Source of the DNA: Globobulimina sp.
Lineage: Eukaryota > Foraminifera > Rotaliida
Direction of reading: 5' to 3'
Assembly: GCA_003354225.1 (NCBI GenBank)
Contig: PIVH01000683.1
Location: 1 to 5,175 of the forward strand
DNA length: 5,175 nucleotides
In this document: positions 1-5,175 of the stretch, piece after piece
How positions within the stretch are numbered: position 1 is the stretch's first letter
Layout of the letters: every line of letters begins with the position of its first letter
Translations under genes and position numbers: made by a program
The notes under the pieces: generated by a model
What the model saw: the letters and a program-made list of their open reading frames with translations, nothing else
What the model was told of the DNA's origin: nothing
Database searches by the model: none

Positions 1-120
1 TTTACATCCGATGAAACGCAATTTGATTTACGATGTCTTCATTGGGATGAATTTGAGCCATTTAATTGCAATGAATGGTATACTATCGACGGCAGTGTGG
101 TTACTATGGATCGACAATGC
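1..120 (+). repeat. C-terminal end of repeat unit A (cut by window edge)
   Basis: Residues 1-40 align with the last 40 or so residues of units B and C. C12, the CLHWDEFEPFNC block with C23, and the following EW pair match C693/C704 and EW706-707 in unit B almost exactly. C40 at the end corresponds to C725 of unit B. This shows that the gene contains at least three units and that any start codon inside this stretch (for example GTG at 97 or ATG at 106) would cut a repeat in half. Confidence 0.9.
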
Positions 121-3100
121 AGTGTCTCGCCCACTGTCTCACCCACACCACACCCAACCAGTCAATGTATTGAATATAATAAATATGTCTATGTAGAATC
201 TGCTGCATTTACAAACCAAATCTTACAATCGCAAGAAGTGAATTTTGCGCCTTATAAATCCTCGACATTTTTCCAGGTAAAATTAGTATTATTTGAACCG
301 CTGACGGATACGACGGGCAATCCATGTGATTCGAGTACCTTTGCGCAACCTGCTTCGTATTATGATAATAGTGTAGTTATGGTCCGATACAGTTCATTTT
401 ATGAGAGTTTGTGTTCCCCACAAGAATGGACTTTACGATTAGAAAACTATGCCAATGTGATTGGTGTTATTGTGGCGAATGATCGTGATTTCACCCACAC
501 CTATTCCTTAGCTGGTGATTCTAGTTTGGACGCACCACTCATAGCAACTCGCATGATCTCCCAAATGGCGGCTACTTTGTTAACATATGCCATGCAACAA
601 CAAGATGATGTATTTGTGACCTTTGGTTGTTTTGACGACGATATTTCCTATCCATCCACCGTTTGTTTGGTGGACACAACTTTGGCTGGCGATCATGTCT
701 ATTTGGATGGTGAATACCAACGACAAGAGATCCTCATCAATGATCATCCGATATGGCTAAAAACCGGACATGAAGGCTTATGGCGTGATATTTATATGTT
801 TTTAGATGTGGATAGCAGCAGCTCAGGAGATGCAAGTTGGAAATGGGCGATTGGAACGGATTATAATGACCGAGATTCAATCATTGCCGTCTGTGATCTT
901 AATGGGCAACACATTGATCATCCCGCATTATGTGATCTTGATTGGTCAATTGATGGTGAATTAGTGAGTAATATATCGACCAAAGGTACGCAATGCGCAT
1001 TGGGGGACAATTATGTTTGTGTGGAATCCAGTTCAGGTGGCTTTTTTGAGACTTATTTTGCGGGCAGTTATCGTCAAACTCATTCTGGTGTACCGTTATG
1101 GTTATTAGAGAGTGAATATTTAGATGCACATATTCGCATAGGATCGCTGTCCTGGCCAGAAATGTTTGGCGAGAATTCGAATAGTCGATACGTGTTTGCC
1201 TTTATGGTAAATCAAACGGATTTATATGCATTTTGTGTAATTGGTGAGACTTATCCAAGTAAAGCAGACGCATTGGCCCCGTATGAATGCAATACAGATT
1301 GGTATGTCATTTCCTATGATGAAACCAATGGATATCAATGGGTCATAGATTTAGCTTTTGATATCGATGAATGTACCCATCCCAATGTTAGTGTCACCCC
1401 GGAGGTGATCAGTTATCCTTCCTTGCTATGCCTCCGTAGTGATACCAGTGACTATTCCCATTTCCAAGGTCATTATGGCGTTTATGCACTGGATAGCTCA
1501 CAAACCTTTGATGATAGATTCGTTTATAAAAACCAACGATTAGATGGTATGACTGGCAATGAATGGTATATGCTATGGTTCGAAGAGAAGGACGCCTGGG
1601 CCATCAATGAGATGATTCCCGGTGAAACTATTGTGCGTGCAATGGATGGTATTTGTCGAGAAGACGTACATACGCCTGATTTGTGTGTGAATGAATGTTG
1701 GCAATTTTACCAAGGCTCTGCAATGGAGGATATGTGTGATGTGAAAGCAGTGGTTACGAGCAGTGATTTAGAATCCGATTGTATTGGCGCCTTACCAGTG
1801 AATAATATTATACATTATACAAAAGAGATCAGTTTATGCTTTAATGATGGCAGCAGCAGCAATGATTGGGACATGCCATACAGTGGTAAATGGTACTTGG
1901 AAGAGAGCGAGACTTACGGCGGTCGAGCTTATTGGTATAAAACAGATAATAATGATGCATCACTTCCATTGGGTATAAATAAGCAATATTATATGTATTA
2001 TGATCAATATTTACGGTTTTGGATTCTTGATCGAATATTAGGCACTGAGAATGGAGGGGATTATTTACATTATTATTGTTTGCATTGGGATGAGTTTGAA
2101 CCATTTAATTGTACTGAATGGTTTTCTTCCATCTCTTATAAATTAAATAAATTAAGTATGAACAGTAAAGATTGCTTTTCCTCCGCACCCACGCAATTAC
2201 CGACCCCTTCACCAACAATGGATTGTGATGCCAGAAATGCATGGATTTATGCAGAAACTGAGAATTATGTGTATGCGGAAGAAACATTGACCAGTATATA
2301 TACAAATTTTGCACCGTATGTGTATACAACCTTTAATAAAGCCGAATTAGTGATCTTTGAGAATGATCGCGTAATGGAACAGCATTACAGTAATCCATGT
2401 GATTACAACACCTCGCAGGACTATCCAAGCTTTTATGAAAATAAAGTCGTACTTATAAAACATAATGAATTTATTGCATCGTTGTGTTTGGTTGAATTAT
2501 GGACTTTAAACTTAGAGAGCTATGGCAATGGTAAAATAAAAGCGGTGTTAATTGCAAATGATGCTGATTTAAATCATGTGTATCCATTGGCTGGTATATC
2601 TGATCCATTGTCGCAGAGAGCTGATCCAATAACACCAACTAGAATGATATCACAATTTGCTGGTATTGGGATACAGAGTGCAATTGAACAAGGCGAACAT
2701 GTCTCTATTTCATTTGGTTGTTTTGATGATGTAAACGGCATCGATTATCCAGCCATTATCTGTTTAATTGACTCCTCCATTATGGGCAAACATGCGTATT
2801 TAGACGGTGAATATCAACGACAAACCGATATAATTAAAAATGAACATCCAGTGTGGATGAAGAATGGATTTGAAGGCATATGGAAGAATATTTATATGTG
2901 GCTGGATATTGATCAGACTGTAAATGGATATTCATCCTGGAAATGGGTCATCGGCACTGATTATACGCGGACCCATTCCATCATTGCGGAATGTTTAGTA
3001 CATGATGAGATTGACCATCCCGCATTATGTGATGGTAATTGGTTCATTGATGATAAATTGGAGGGGAATATTACTACTTCAGACACTATTTGTGAATTAG

Positions 3101-4713
3101 GTGATGATTATATTTGTGTAGAATCTGCGGAAGGTGGCCTTTTTGATACCTATTTTGATGGACAATATCGTCAAATTCATTCTGGTGTTCCACTATGGTT
3201 TTTAGAAGATTCCTATCTCGACGCATATATTACTATCGGTCAGATGACATTTCCGCCATTATTTGAAAATGAATATGTATTTGCATTTGCATTAAATCAA
3301 AGTCAAATATTTGCCTTTTGTCCAATTGGGAAAGAAGAGCCATCGCGAGAGGTCGCATTAGCGCCACAAGATTGTAATAAGAATTGGTATAAATTAGAGA
3401 TATTATCCACTGGGTATACCTGGGTCATTGACTATGCATTCGATATCGATGAATGTGCCTATAAATTATTACCTACACAGACTCCGCAATATATTGAATA
3501 CCCAGAGATATTATGTATGTCCGATCCAACCAATGCAGATTCTCGTTATCAGGGTCATTATGGTGTATATTTATTGGATAAAACACAAACCTATGATGGG
3601 AAGTATGTGTATTACAATCAGAGATTAGCAGCCAATGGGAATGCAGATGAATGGTATATGCTATGGTATGATGAGAAAGACGCCTGGGTCTTAAATGAAA
3701 TGGTCCCCGATATTACGGTCGTGCGCGACAATGAAGCTATTTGTAGAGAGGAAGTATTTTCGCCCGATTTGTGTAGTGCATGTTGGGAGTTTTCCGATAC
3801 TGTTGGTAATTATGAAACAAATTGCAATGTGCAAGTAAGCGTAACAGGGAGTGCAACAGAGTCTGATTGTATGCGCTTGCCAGTAAATAATATGATGCCA
3901 AATGAGTATGCCAGCAGTGTAGTGTTAAAGTTTGACGATGGGAGCACAGATATCGACGCCAATGCCTATAGTGGTGTATGGAGATTATCAACACAAGCAA
4001 AATATGGTAATCGCGTGTATTGGTTTAAATATTTTGCATCGGGAATAACCAATATTGAATATTACATGTTTTATGATGAAAGCTATAGATATTGGGTCAT
4101 TGACCGACAATTAGGGAGCGCGGATAAAATGTCCTGGCATTTATATTGTATTAATTGGTCTGCATTTGAACCATTTAAATGTGATGTTTGGTATACAAAT
4201 ACTGTTGGTTTTAGTATGCAAATGGACGCCAGCTATCAATTACCAACAACTACCACTGCGACAACGACCAGTAGTACCACTGCGATAAATGGTGAAGATG
4301 GGAGAGATACTAGTTCTGCATTTAATGTGTTACCATGGATTGTTTGTTCTATTGGATTTGTAGCATTATGTGCTAGTTTAGTAGTATTTTATTGTCGGAG
4401 GAAGAAAAAGCAAAGATTTATGTTTCAAGATGTATCAAAAGATGGTGTTTTTAAAACCGTGTATGGCGTAAATTATACAGAAACTGAAGACTTAAATGTG
4501 ATACAAATGGAAAATGTAGGAATTGCAACGCGGACTGGGACTAAAGGGAAAGGTGAAATTATTGCGATGAAAGATGATGAAGAAGATTATGATGACGATG
4601 ATGTTGTATCGCATCGTATTATTGATTATGAAGGAACGTATACGGATACAAACCCATTAAATAAAAATACAAATAATAAAAAACCAAAAAATTGGGTTAA
4701 GTTTGAGGAATAA
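1..4713 (+). CDS. Partial (5'-truncated) giant repeat-containing type I membrane surface protein, unknown function
   Basis: Frame 1 is open from the first base to TAA at 4711-4713, followed in frame by TGA at 4714-4716 (tandem stops). That gives 1570 visible residues, numbered here from nt 1. The start is outside the window: residues 1-40 are the end of a repeat unit (CLHWDEFEPFNC, residues 12-23) that recurs at 693-704 and, more diverged, at 1383-1394. Order: end of unit A (1-40), unit B (41-725), unit C (726-1411), Ser/Thr stalk (1412-1440), transmembrane helix (about 1446-1465), RRKKK stop-transfer (1466-1470), acidic tail to 1570. Each full unit has a PA-like domain and four Cys/Trp/Tyr-rich modules. 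Cysteines, sequons and topology indicate a secreted-then-anchored ectodomain; a signal peptide is expected upstream but not seen. No catalytic motif is recognised. A role in adhesion, recognition or ligand binding is inference only. No intron is needed anywhere in the 4.7 kb. Confidence 0.93.
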   Translation, partial: FTSDETQFDLRCLHWDEFEPFNCNEWYTIDGSVVTMDRQCSVSPTVSPTPHPTSQCIEYNKYVYVESAAFTNQILQSQEVNFAPYKSSTFFQVKLVLFEPLTDTTGNPCDSSTFAQPASYYDNSVVMVRYSSFYESLCSPQEWTLRLENYANVIGVIVANDRDFTHTYSLAGDSSLDAPLIATRMISQMAATLLTYAMQQQDDVFVTFGCFDDDISYPSTVCLVDTTLAGDHVYLDGEYQRQEILINDHPIWLKTGHEGLWRDIYMFLDVDSSSSGDASWKWAIGTDYNDRDSIIAVCDLNGQHIDHPALCDLDWSIDGELVSNISTKGTQCALGDNYVCVESSSGGFFETYFAGSYRQTHSGVPLWLLESEYLDAHIRIGSLSWPEMFGENSNSRYVFAFMVNQTDLYAFCVIGETYPSKADALAPYECNTDWYVISYDETNGYQWVIDLAFDIDECTHPNVSVTPEVISYPSLLCLRSDTSDYSHFQGHYGVYALDSSQTFDDRFVYKNQRLDGMTGNEWYMLWFEEKDAWAINEMIPGETIVRAMDGICREDVHTPDLCVNECWQFYQGSAMEDMCDVKAVVTSSDLESDCIGALPVNNIIHYTKEISLCFNDGSSSNDWDMPYSGKWYLEESETYGGRAYWYKTDNNDASLPLGINKQYYMYYDQYLRFWILDRILGTENGGDYLHYYCLHWDEFEPFNCTEWFSSISYKLNKLSMNSKDCFSSAPTQLPTPSPTMDCDARNAWIYAETENYVYAEETLTSIYTNFAPYVYTTFNKAELVIFENDRVMEQHYSNPCDYNTSQDYPSFYENKVVLIKHNEFIASLCLVELWTLNLESYGNGKIKAVLIANDADLNHVYPLAGISDPLSQRADPITPTRMISQFAGIGIQSAIEQGEHVSISFGCFDDVNGIDYPAIICLIDSSIMGKHAYLDGEYQRQTDIIKNEHPVWMKNGFEGIWKNIYMWLDIDQTVNGYSSWKWVIGTDYTRTHSIIAECLVHDEIDHPALCDGNWFIDDKLEGNITTSDTICELGDDYICVESAEGGLFDTYFDGQYRQIHSGVPLWFLEDSYLDAYITIGQMTFPPLFENEYVFAFALNQSQIFAFCPIGKEEPSREVALAPQDCNKNWYKLEILSTGYTWVIDYAFDIDECAYKLLPTQTPQYIEYPEILCMSDPTNADSRYQGHYGVYLLDKTQTYDGKYVYYNQRLAANGNADEWYMLWYDEKDAWVLNEMVPDITVVRDNEAICREEVFSPDLCSACWEFSDTVGNYETNCNVQVSVTGSATESDCMRLPVNNMMPNEYASSVVLKFDDGSTDIDANAYSGVWRLSTQAKYGNRVYWFKYFASGITNIEYYMFYDESYRYWVIDRQLGSADKMSWHLYCINWSAFEPFKCDVWYTNTVGFSMQMDASYQLPTTTTATTTSSTTAINGEDGRDTSSAFNVLPWIVCSIGFVALCASLVVFYCRRKKKQRFMFQDVSKDGVFKTVYGVNYTETEDLNVIQMENVGIATRTGTKGKGEIIAMKDDEEDYDDDDVVSHRIIDYEGTYTDTNPLNKNTNNKKPKNWVKFEE
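127..165 (+). other. Pro/Thr/Ser linker between units A and B
   Basis: Residues 43-55 are built from SPT-type triplets (SPTVSPTPHPTSQ) and sit directly after C40 and before C56. Such linkers are normally extended, often O-glycosylated spacers in surface proteins. It marks the junction between repeat units. Confidence 0.8.
220..636 (+). other. PA-like (protease-associated) domain of unit B
   Basis: Residues about 74-212. The pattern resembles PA domains: a hydrophobic strand (KLVLFEP, 94-100), a Cys after NP (C109), a strand plus loop (NSVVMVRY, 123-130) ending in C138, an amphipathic helix, a strand matching the family's GAxAVIIxN block (VIGVIVAND), a TRMIS stretch in the place of the IPxxxIS block, a helix, and a closing strand VFVTFGC (204-210). 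PA domains are non-catalytic folds found in proteases, sorting receptors and surface proteins, where they bind ligand or position a partner. The assignment rests on pattern and order by eye. A diverged Rossmann-like insert is the main alternative. Confidence 0.55.
2185..2220 (+). other. Pro/Thr/Ser linker between units B and C
   Basis: Residues 729-740 (APTQLPTPSPTM) lie between C725 and C742, exactly as the first linker lies between C40 and C56. The spacing from boundary Cys to boundary Cys is nearly the same (16 and 17 residues), although the linker sequence itself is not conserved beyond composition. Confidence 0.8.
2284..2724 (+). other. PA-like domain of unit C
   Basis: Residues about 762-908. 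It follows the unit B copy: AELVIFEN strand, C800 after NP, ENKVVLIKH strand, C829, helix with the LWTLNLE block, the AVLIAND strand, PLAG loop, the TRMISQFA block and the closing VSISFGC. The VLIAND and TRMISQ blocks are the best conserved parts between the two copies and are the positions that most resemble the PA family. The loop before TRMISQ is several residues longer than in unit B. Confidence 0.55.
3916..4233 (+). other. Last Cys/Trp-rich module (M4 of unit C) with altered cysteine set
   Basis: Residues 1306-1411. It aligns with M4 of unit B: FDDGS against FNDGS, YSGVW against YSGKW, YYMFYDESYRYWVIDRQLG against YYMYYDQYLRFWILDRILG, and FEPFKC against FEPFNC. The Cys opening the module in unit B (C613, in LCF) is Lys1310 here (LKF), and the boundary Cys (C725 in B, C40 in A) is absent, with DAS at the matching place. 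The module leads into the stalk instead of a Pro/Thr linker and another unit. Confidence 0.85.
4237..4320 (+). other. Ser/Thr-rich juxtamembrane stalk with a 24-nt internal direct repeat
   Basis: Residues 1413-1440 (PTTTTATTTSSTT, then a GEDGRDTSS segment). It is probably an extended, O-glycosylated stalk lifting the ectodomain off the membrane. At DNA level TACCACTGCGA occurs at 4251-4261 and 4275-4285, an exact 11-bp direct repeat with 24-bp (8-codon) period, in keeping with stalk length change by slippage. Confidence 0.72.
4336..4410 (+). other. Single transmembrane helix and basic stop-transfer cluster
   Basis: Residues 1446-1465 (WIVCSIGFVALCASLVVFYC) are uninterrupted hydrophobic or small residues of helix-spanning length, followed at once by RRKKK (1466-1470). 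By the positive-inside rule the C-terminus is cytosolic and the repeat units are outside, or in the lumen (type I topology). C1465 at the inner boundary is a plausible palmitoylation site. Confidence 0.92.
4396..4710 (+). other. Cytosolic tail with acidic cluster
   Basis: Residues 1466-1570. It begins basic (RRKKKQ), has a middle part with several Tyr and Thr, then an acidic run (DDEEDYDDDD, 1525-1534), and ends in a Lys/Asn-rich segment. No kinase, TIR, SH2 or other signalling domain can be seen, and no clear YxxPhi or NPxY sorting motif was found. Acidic clusters often bind sorting adaptors or are casein kinase 2 targets; that role is inferred from composition. Confidence 0.75.
4660..4680 (+). 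promoter_or_regulatory. Candidate poly(A) signals (AATAAA) inside the end of the coding region
   Basis: AATAAA occurs at 4660-4665 and 4675-4680, 30-50 nt before the stop. The T-rich flank after the stop could be the downstream element. In several protists the 3' UTR is very short, so these could be used, but Asn/Lys codons in an AT-rich tail produce this hexamer by chance. No AATAAA is seen on the + strand after the stop; the variant ATTAAA is at 5048-5053. Confidence 0.25.
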
Positions 4714-5035
4714 TGACCATAAAATGTTTTTTTTTATATTTATTGACAATGTTTTGAATATTTTTTTAATTGTTTTGATAATTTTTTTGTGATTTATATT
4801 ATGTGAATGTATGTGACAATGTCTTTTGATTTATTTATTCTTTGTGTCTATTATATTGATTATTATTTTATTACTTTATTATTTATTATTTGTTGTTTAC
4901 GTCTCTTACTATTTTTTTTCTCCTTATTTTTTTTCTCTAAATATAATAAGCAATATTATTATTTATTATTTTTACCACCTTCTTTTTGTTTTTGATTTAT
5001 TTGTTTGTGGTCTTATTTATTTGTTTTAAAATTTA
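4714..5035 (+). other. T-rich 3' flank / probable 3' UTR and intergenic sequence, no gene seen
   Basis: Right after the stop the sequence becomes extremely AT-rich with strong strand asymmetry: about two thirds T on the + strand around 4861-4920, and many T runs (nine at 4727-4735, seven at 4761-4767 and 4782-4788). Short frames across it encode only Phe/Leu/Ile/Tyr low-complexity peptides and are not credible genes. TTTATT occurs repeatedly and would read AATAAA on the minus strand, but no minus-strand coding region ends here within the window. Confidence 0.7.
4744..4829 (+). repeat. Degenerate repeated TGACAATGT / TGTTTTGA motif
   Basis: TGACAATGTTTTGA at 4744-4757 recurs as TGACAATGTCTTTTGA at 4814-4829, one base longer. 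Between them TGTTTTGA (4750-4757) recurs at 4771-4778, a 21-bp step, each followed by an AT dinucleotide stretch and seven T. It may be slippage-derived low complexity or a 3'-end processing signal. Confidence 0.45.
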
Positions 5036-5110
5036 TCTTATATAATAATTAAAACAAACGATGATTGGTTGCGATTTACAGAAAAGCATAAAACCTGACA
5101 TTTTAGTACT
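5036..5110. other. Intergenic transition region with TATA-like and CCAAT-like strings
   Basis: T bias ends here and base composition becomes balanced between strands. TATATAA is at 5039-5045, ATTGG (CCAAT on the minus strand) at 5064-5068 and ATTAAA at 5048-5053. Such short strings are frequent in AT-rich DNA, so I do not assign a promoter. No coding sequence is seen on either strand. Confidence 0.3.
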
Positions 5111-5175
5111 TTTATGTGGCGTCGCACTTTTCCAATTTATGTGGCGTCTCACTTTTTCATTAAATATGTCGCGCC
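5111..5175. repeat. Short tandem repeat of a TATGTGGCGTC motif at the right edge
   Basis: A 21-bp element at 5111-5131 recurs at 5136-5156 with one mismatch (GTCGCAC against GTCTCAC), a 25-bp period. The core TATGTGGCGTC is at 5113-5123 and 5138-5148. A third, degenerate core (TATGTCGCGCC, 9 of 11 matching) is at 5165-5175 and runs to the window edge. CCAAT lies between copies at 5132-5136. The element is much richer in GC than its surroundings. It could be a transcription-factor array upstream of a gene to the right or the terminal region of a repetitive or mobile element; the window ends too soon to decide. Confidence 0.65.

Larger units (their letters stand above)
121..2175 (+). repeat. 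Repeat unit B: linker, PA-like domain and four Cys4 Trp/Tyr-rich modules
   Basis: Residues 41-725. After a Pro/Thr linker (43-55) and C56 comes a PA-like domain (about 74-211, with C109, C138, C210). Four related modules follow, each of about 100 aa: M1 about 216-316, M2 about 337-436, M3 about 472-569, M4 about 608-709. Shared traits are a hydrophobic-Cys start, a G-x-[YW] turn about 15 residues on, aromatic strands such as IYMFLD, WYMLWF or YYMYYD, a W-[AV]-I or W-I-L strand, and a Cys pair before a final Trp. Cysteines per module are 210/222/298/311, 332/340/412/430, 458/477/552/562 and 594/613/693/704, with 566, 579 and 725 extra: 22 in the unit. Sequons N324, N404, N462 and N703 fit an extracellular location. 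Unit B aligns end to end with unit C; in the best blocks most residues are identical. Confidence 0.88.
2176..4233 (+). repeat. Repeat unit C: second full copy, membrane-proximal
   Basis: Residues 726-1411. The order is the same as in unit B: Pro/Thr linker, C742, PA-like domain, then M1 about 916-1014, M2 about 1037-1130, M3 about 1168-1264 and M4 about 1306-1397. Cysteines 907/921/998/1010, 1031/1039/1107/1125 and 1152/1172/1248/1258, with 1261 and 1275 extra, match unit B one for one. M4 keeps 1290, 1383 and 1394 but has Lys1310 where unit B has C613, and there is no Cys at the unit end where unit B has C725, giving 20 in total. The shift between equivalent anchors is about 2043-2070 nt. 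DNA copies differ mainly at third positions in conserved blocks: the same peptide YLDGEYQRQ (234-242 and 929-937) uses different Leu, Asp and Tyr codons. The duplication is therefore old and under protein-level constraint. Confidence 0.88.

Noticed and set aside
97-108. GTG at 97 or ATG at 106 as the start of the large gene
   Set aside because: The frame is open to base 1 and codons 1-40 encode a conserved repeat-unit end, so these are internal codons.
11-196. Small + strand frame overlapping the start of the large gene
   Set aside because: It lies in another frame across well-conserved repeat coding sequence and has no recognisable features; a shadow frame.
273-282. Splice-donor-like CAG/GTAAAA in unit B
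   Set aside because: Translation runs straight through and aligns with unit C (QVKLVLFE against KAELVIFE), so the bases are coding.
1357-1450. Calcium-binding EGF domain starting at DIDEC
   Set aside because: The six-cysteine spacing of EGF is absent; the next cysteines are 19 and 94 residues away and belong to the module framework.
899-4000. Several minus-strand and one + strand frame of 66-87 codons inside the large gene
   Set aside because: All are rich in His, Tyr and Asn from the reversed or shifted AT-rich codons of the real gene, show no domain, and are not conserved between units B and C.
4807-5029. Two short overlapping + strand frames in the T-rich flank that look like hydrophobic small membrane proteins
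   Set aside because: The hydrophobicity comes simply from T-rich sequence (Phe, Leu, Ile, Tyr codons); both frames look alike, which points to composition and not selection.
5036-5068. Minus-strand promoter made of CCAAT at 5068-5064 and TATATAA at 5045-5039
   Set aside because: A transcript leftwards from here would enter A-rich sequence without any coding frame; both strings are expected by chance in AT-rich DNA.
4714-5175. tRNA, rRNA, CRISPR array or other RNA gene in the intergenic part
   Set aside because: No cloverleaf, no conserved rRNA blocks and no regular repeat-spacer pattern; the 25-bp repeat has only two good copies with 4-base gaps.

Overview
The window looks like a piece of a unicellular eukaryote (protist) genome. 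It is AT-rich and dominated by one very long uninterrupted coding frame on the + strand. The encoded protein is an extracellular, cysteine-rich repeat protein with Pro/Thr/Ser linkers, one C-terminal membrane segment and a cytosolic tail, which is a eukaryotic cell-surface design. The stop is TAA and no TAA, TAG or TGA is read through in 1570 codons, so the standard code fits. I cannot name the lineage. Linkers of the PTPSPT kind are common in stramenopiles and other protists but are not diagnostic, and a viral origin cannot be formally excluded.

Layout. Positions 1-4713 hold the 3' part of a single gene. Its reading frame is open from the first base, and the first 40 codons are already the tail of a repeat unit, so the true start lies upstream. 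The visible protein (1570 aa, numbered from nt 1) has four parts: the end of repeat unit A (1-120), a full unit B (121-2175), a full unit C (2176-4233), then a Ser/Thr stalk, a transmembrane helix, a basic stop-transfer cluster and an acidic tail of about 100 aa. Each full unit is about 685 aa. It contains a Pro/Thr linker, a protease-associated (PA)-like domain and four related modules of about 100 aa rich in Trp and Tyr. Each module is framed by four cysteines with similar spacing. I recognise no enzyme motif and no gene name.

Positions 4714-5175 carry no gene I can support. The first 320 bases are a strongly T-rich 3' flank with a degenerate repeated TGACAATGT/TTTTGA motif. Around 5036-5110 the T bias ends. 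At the right edge (5111-5175) there is a short tandem repeat of a GC-containing motif (TATGTGGCGTC, two good copies 25 bp apart and a third degenerate copy). It could be a promoter array of the next gene or the end of a repetitive element.

The most useful observations are the PA-plus-four-module architecture with its repeated Cys4 framework, and a coordinated loss of two cysteines in the last module that predicts a specific disulfide.
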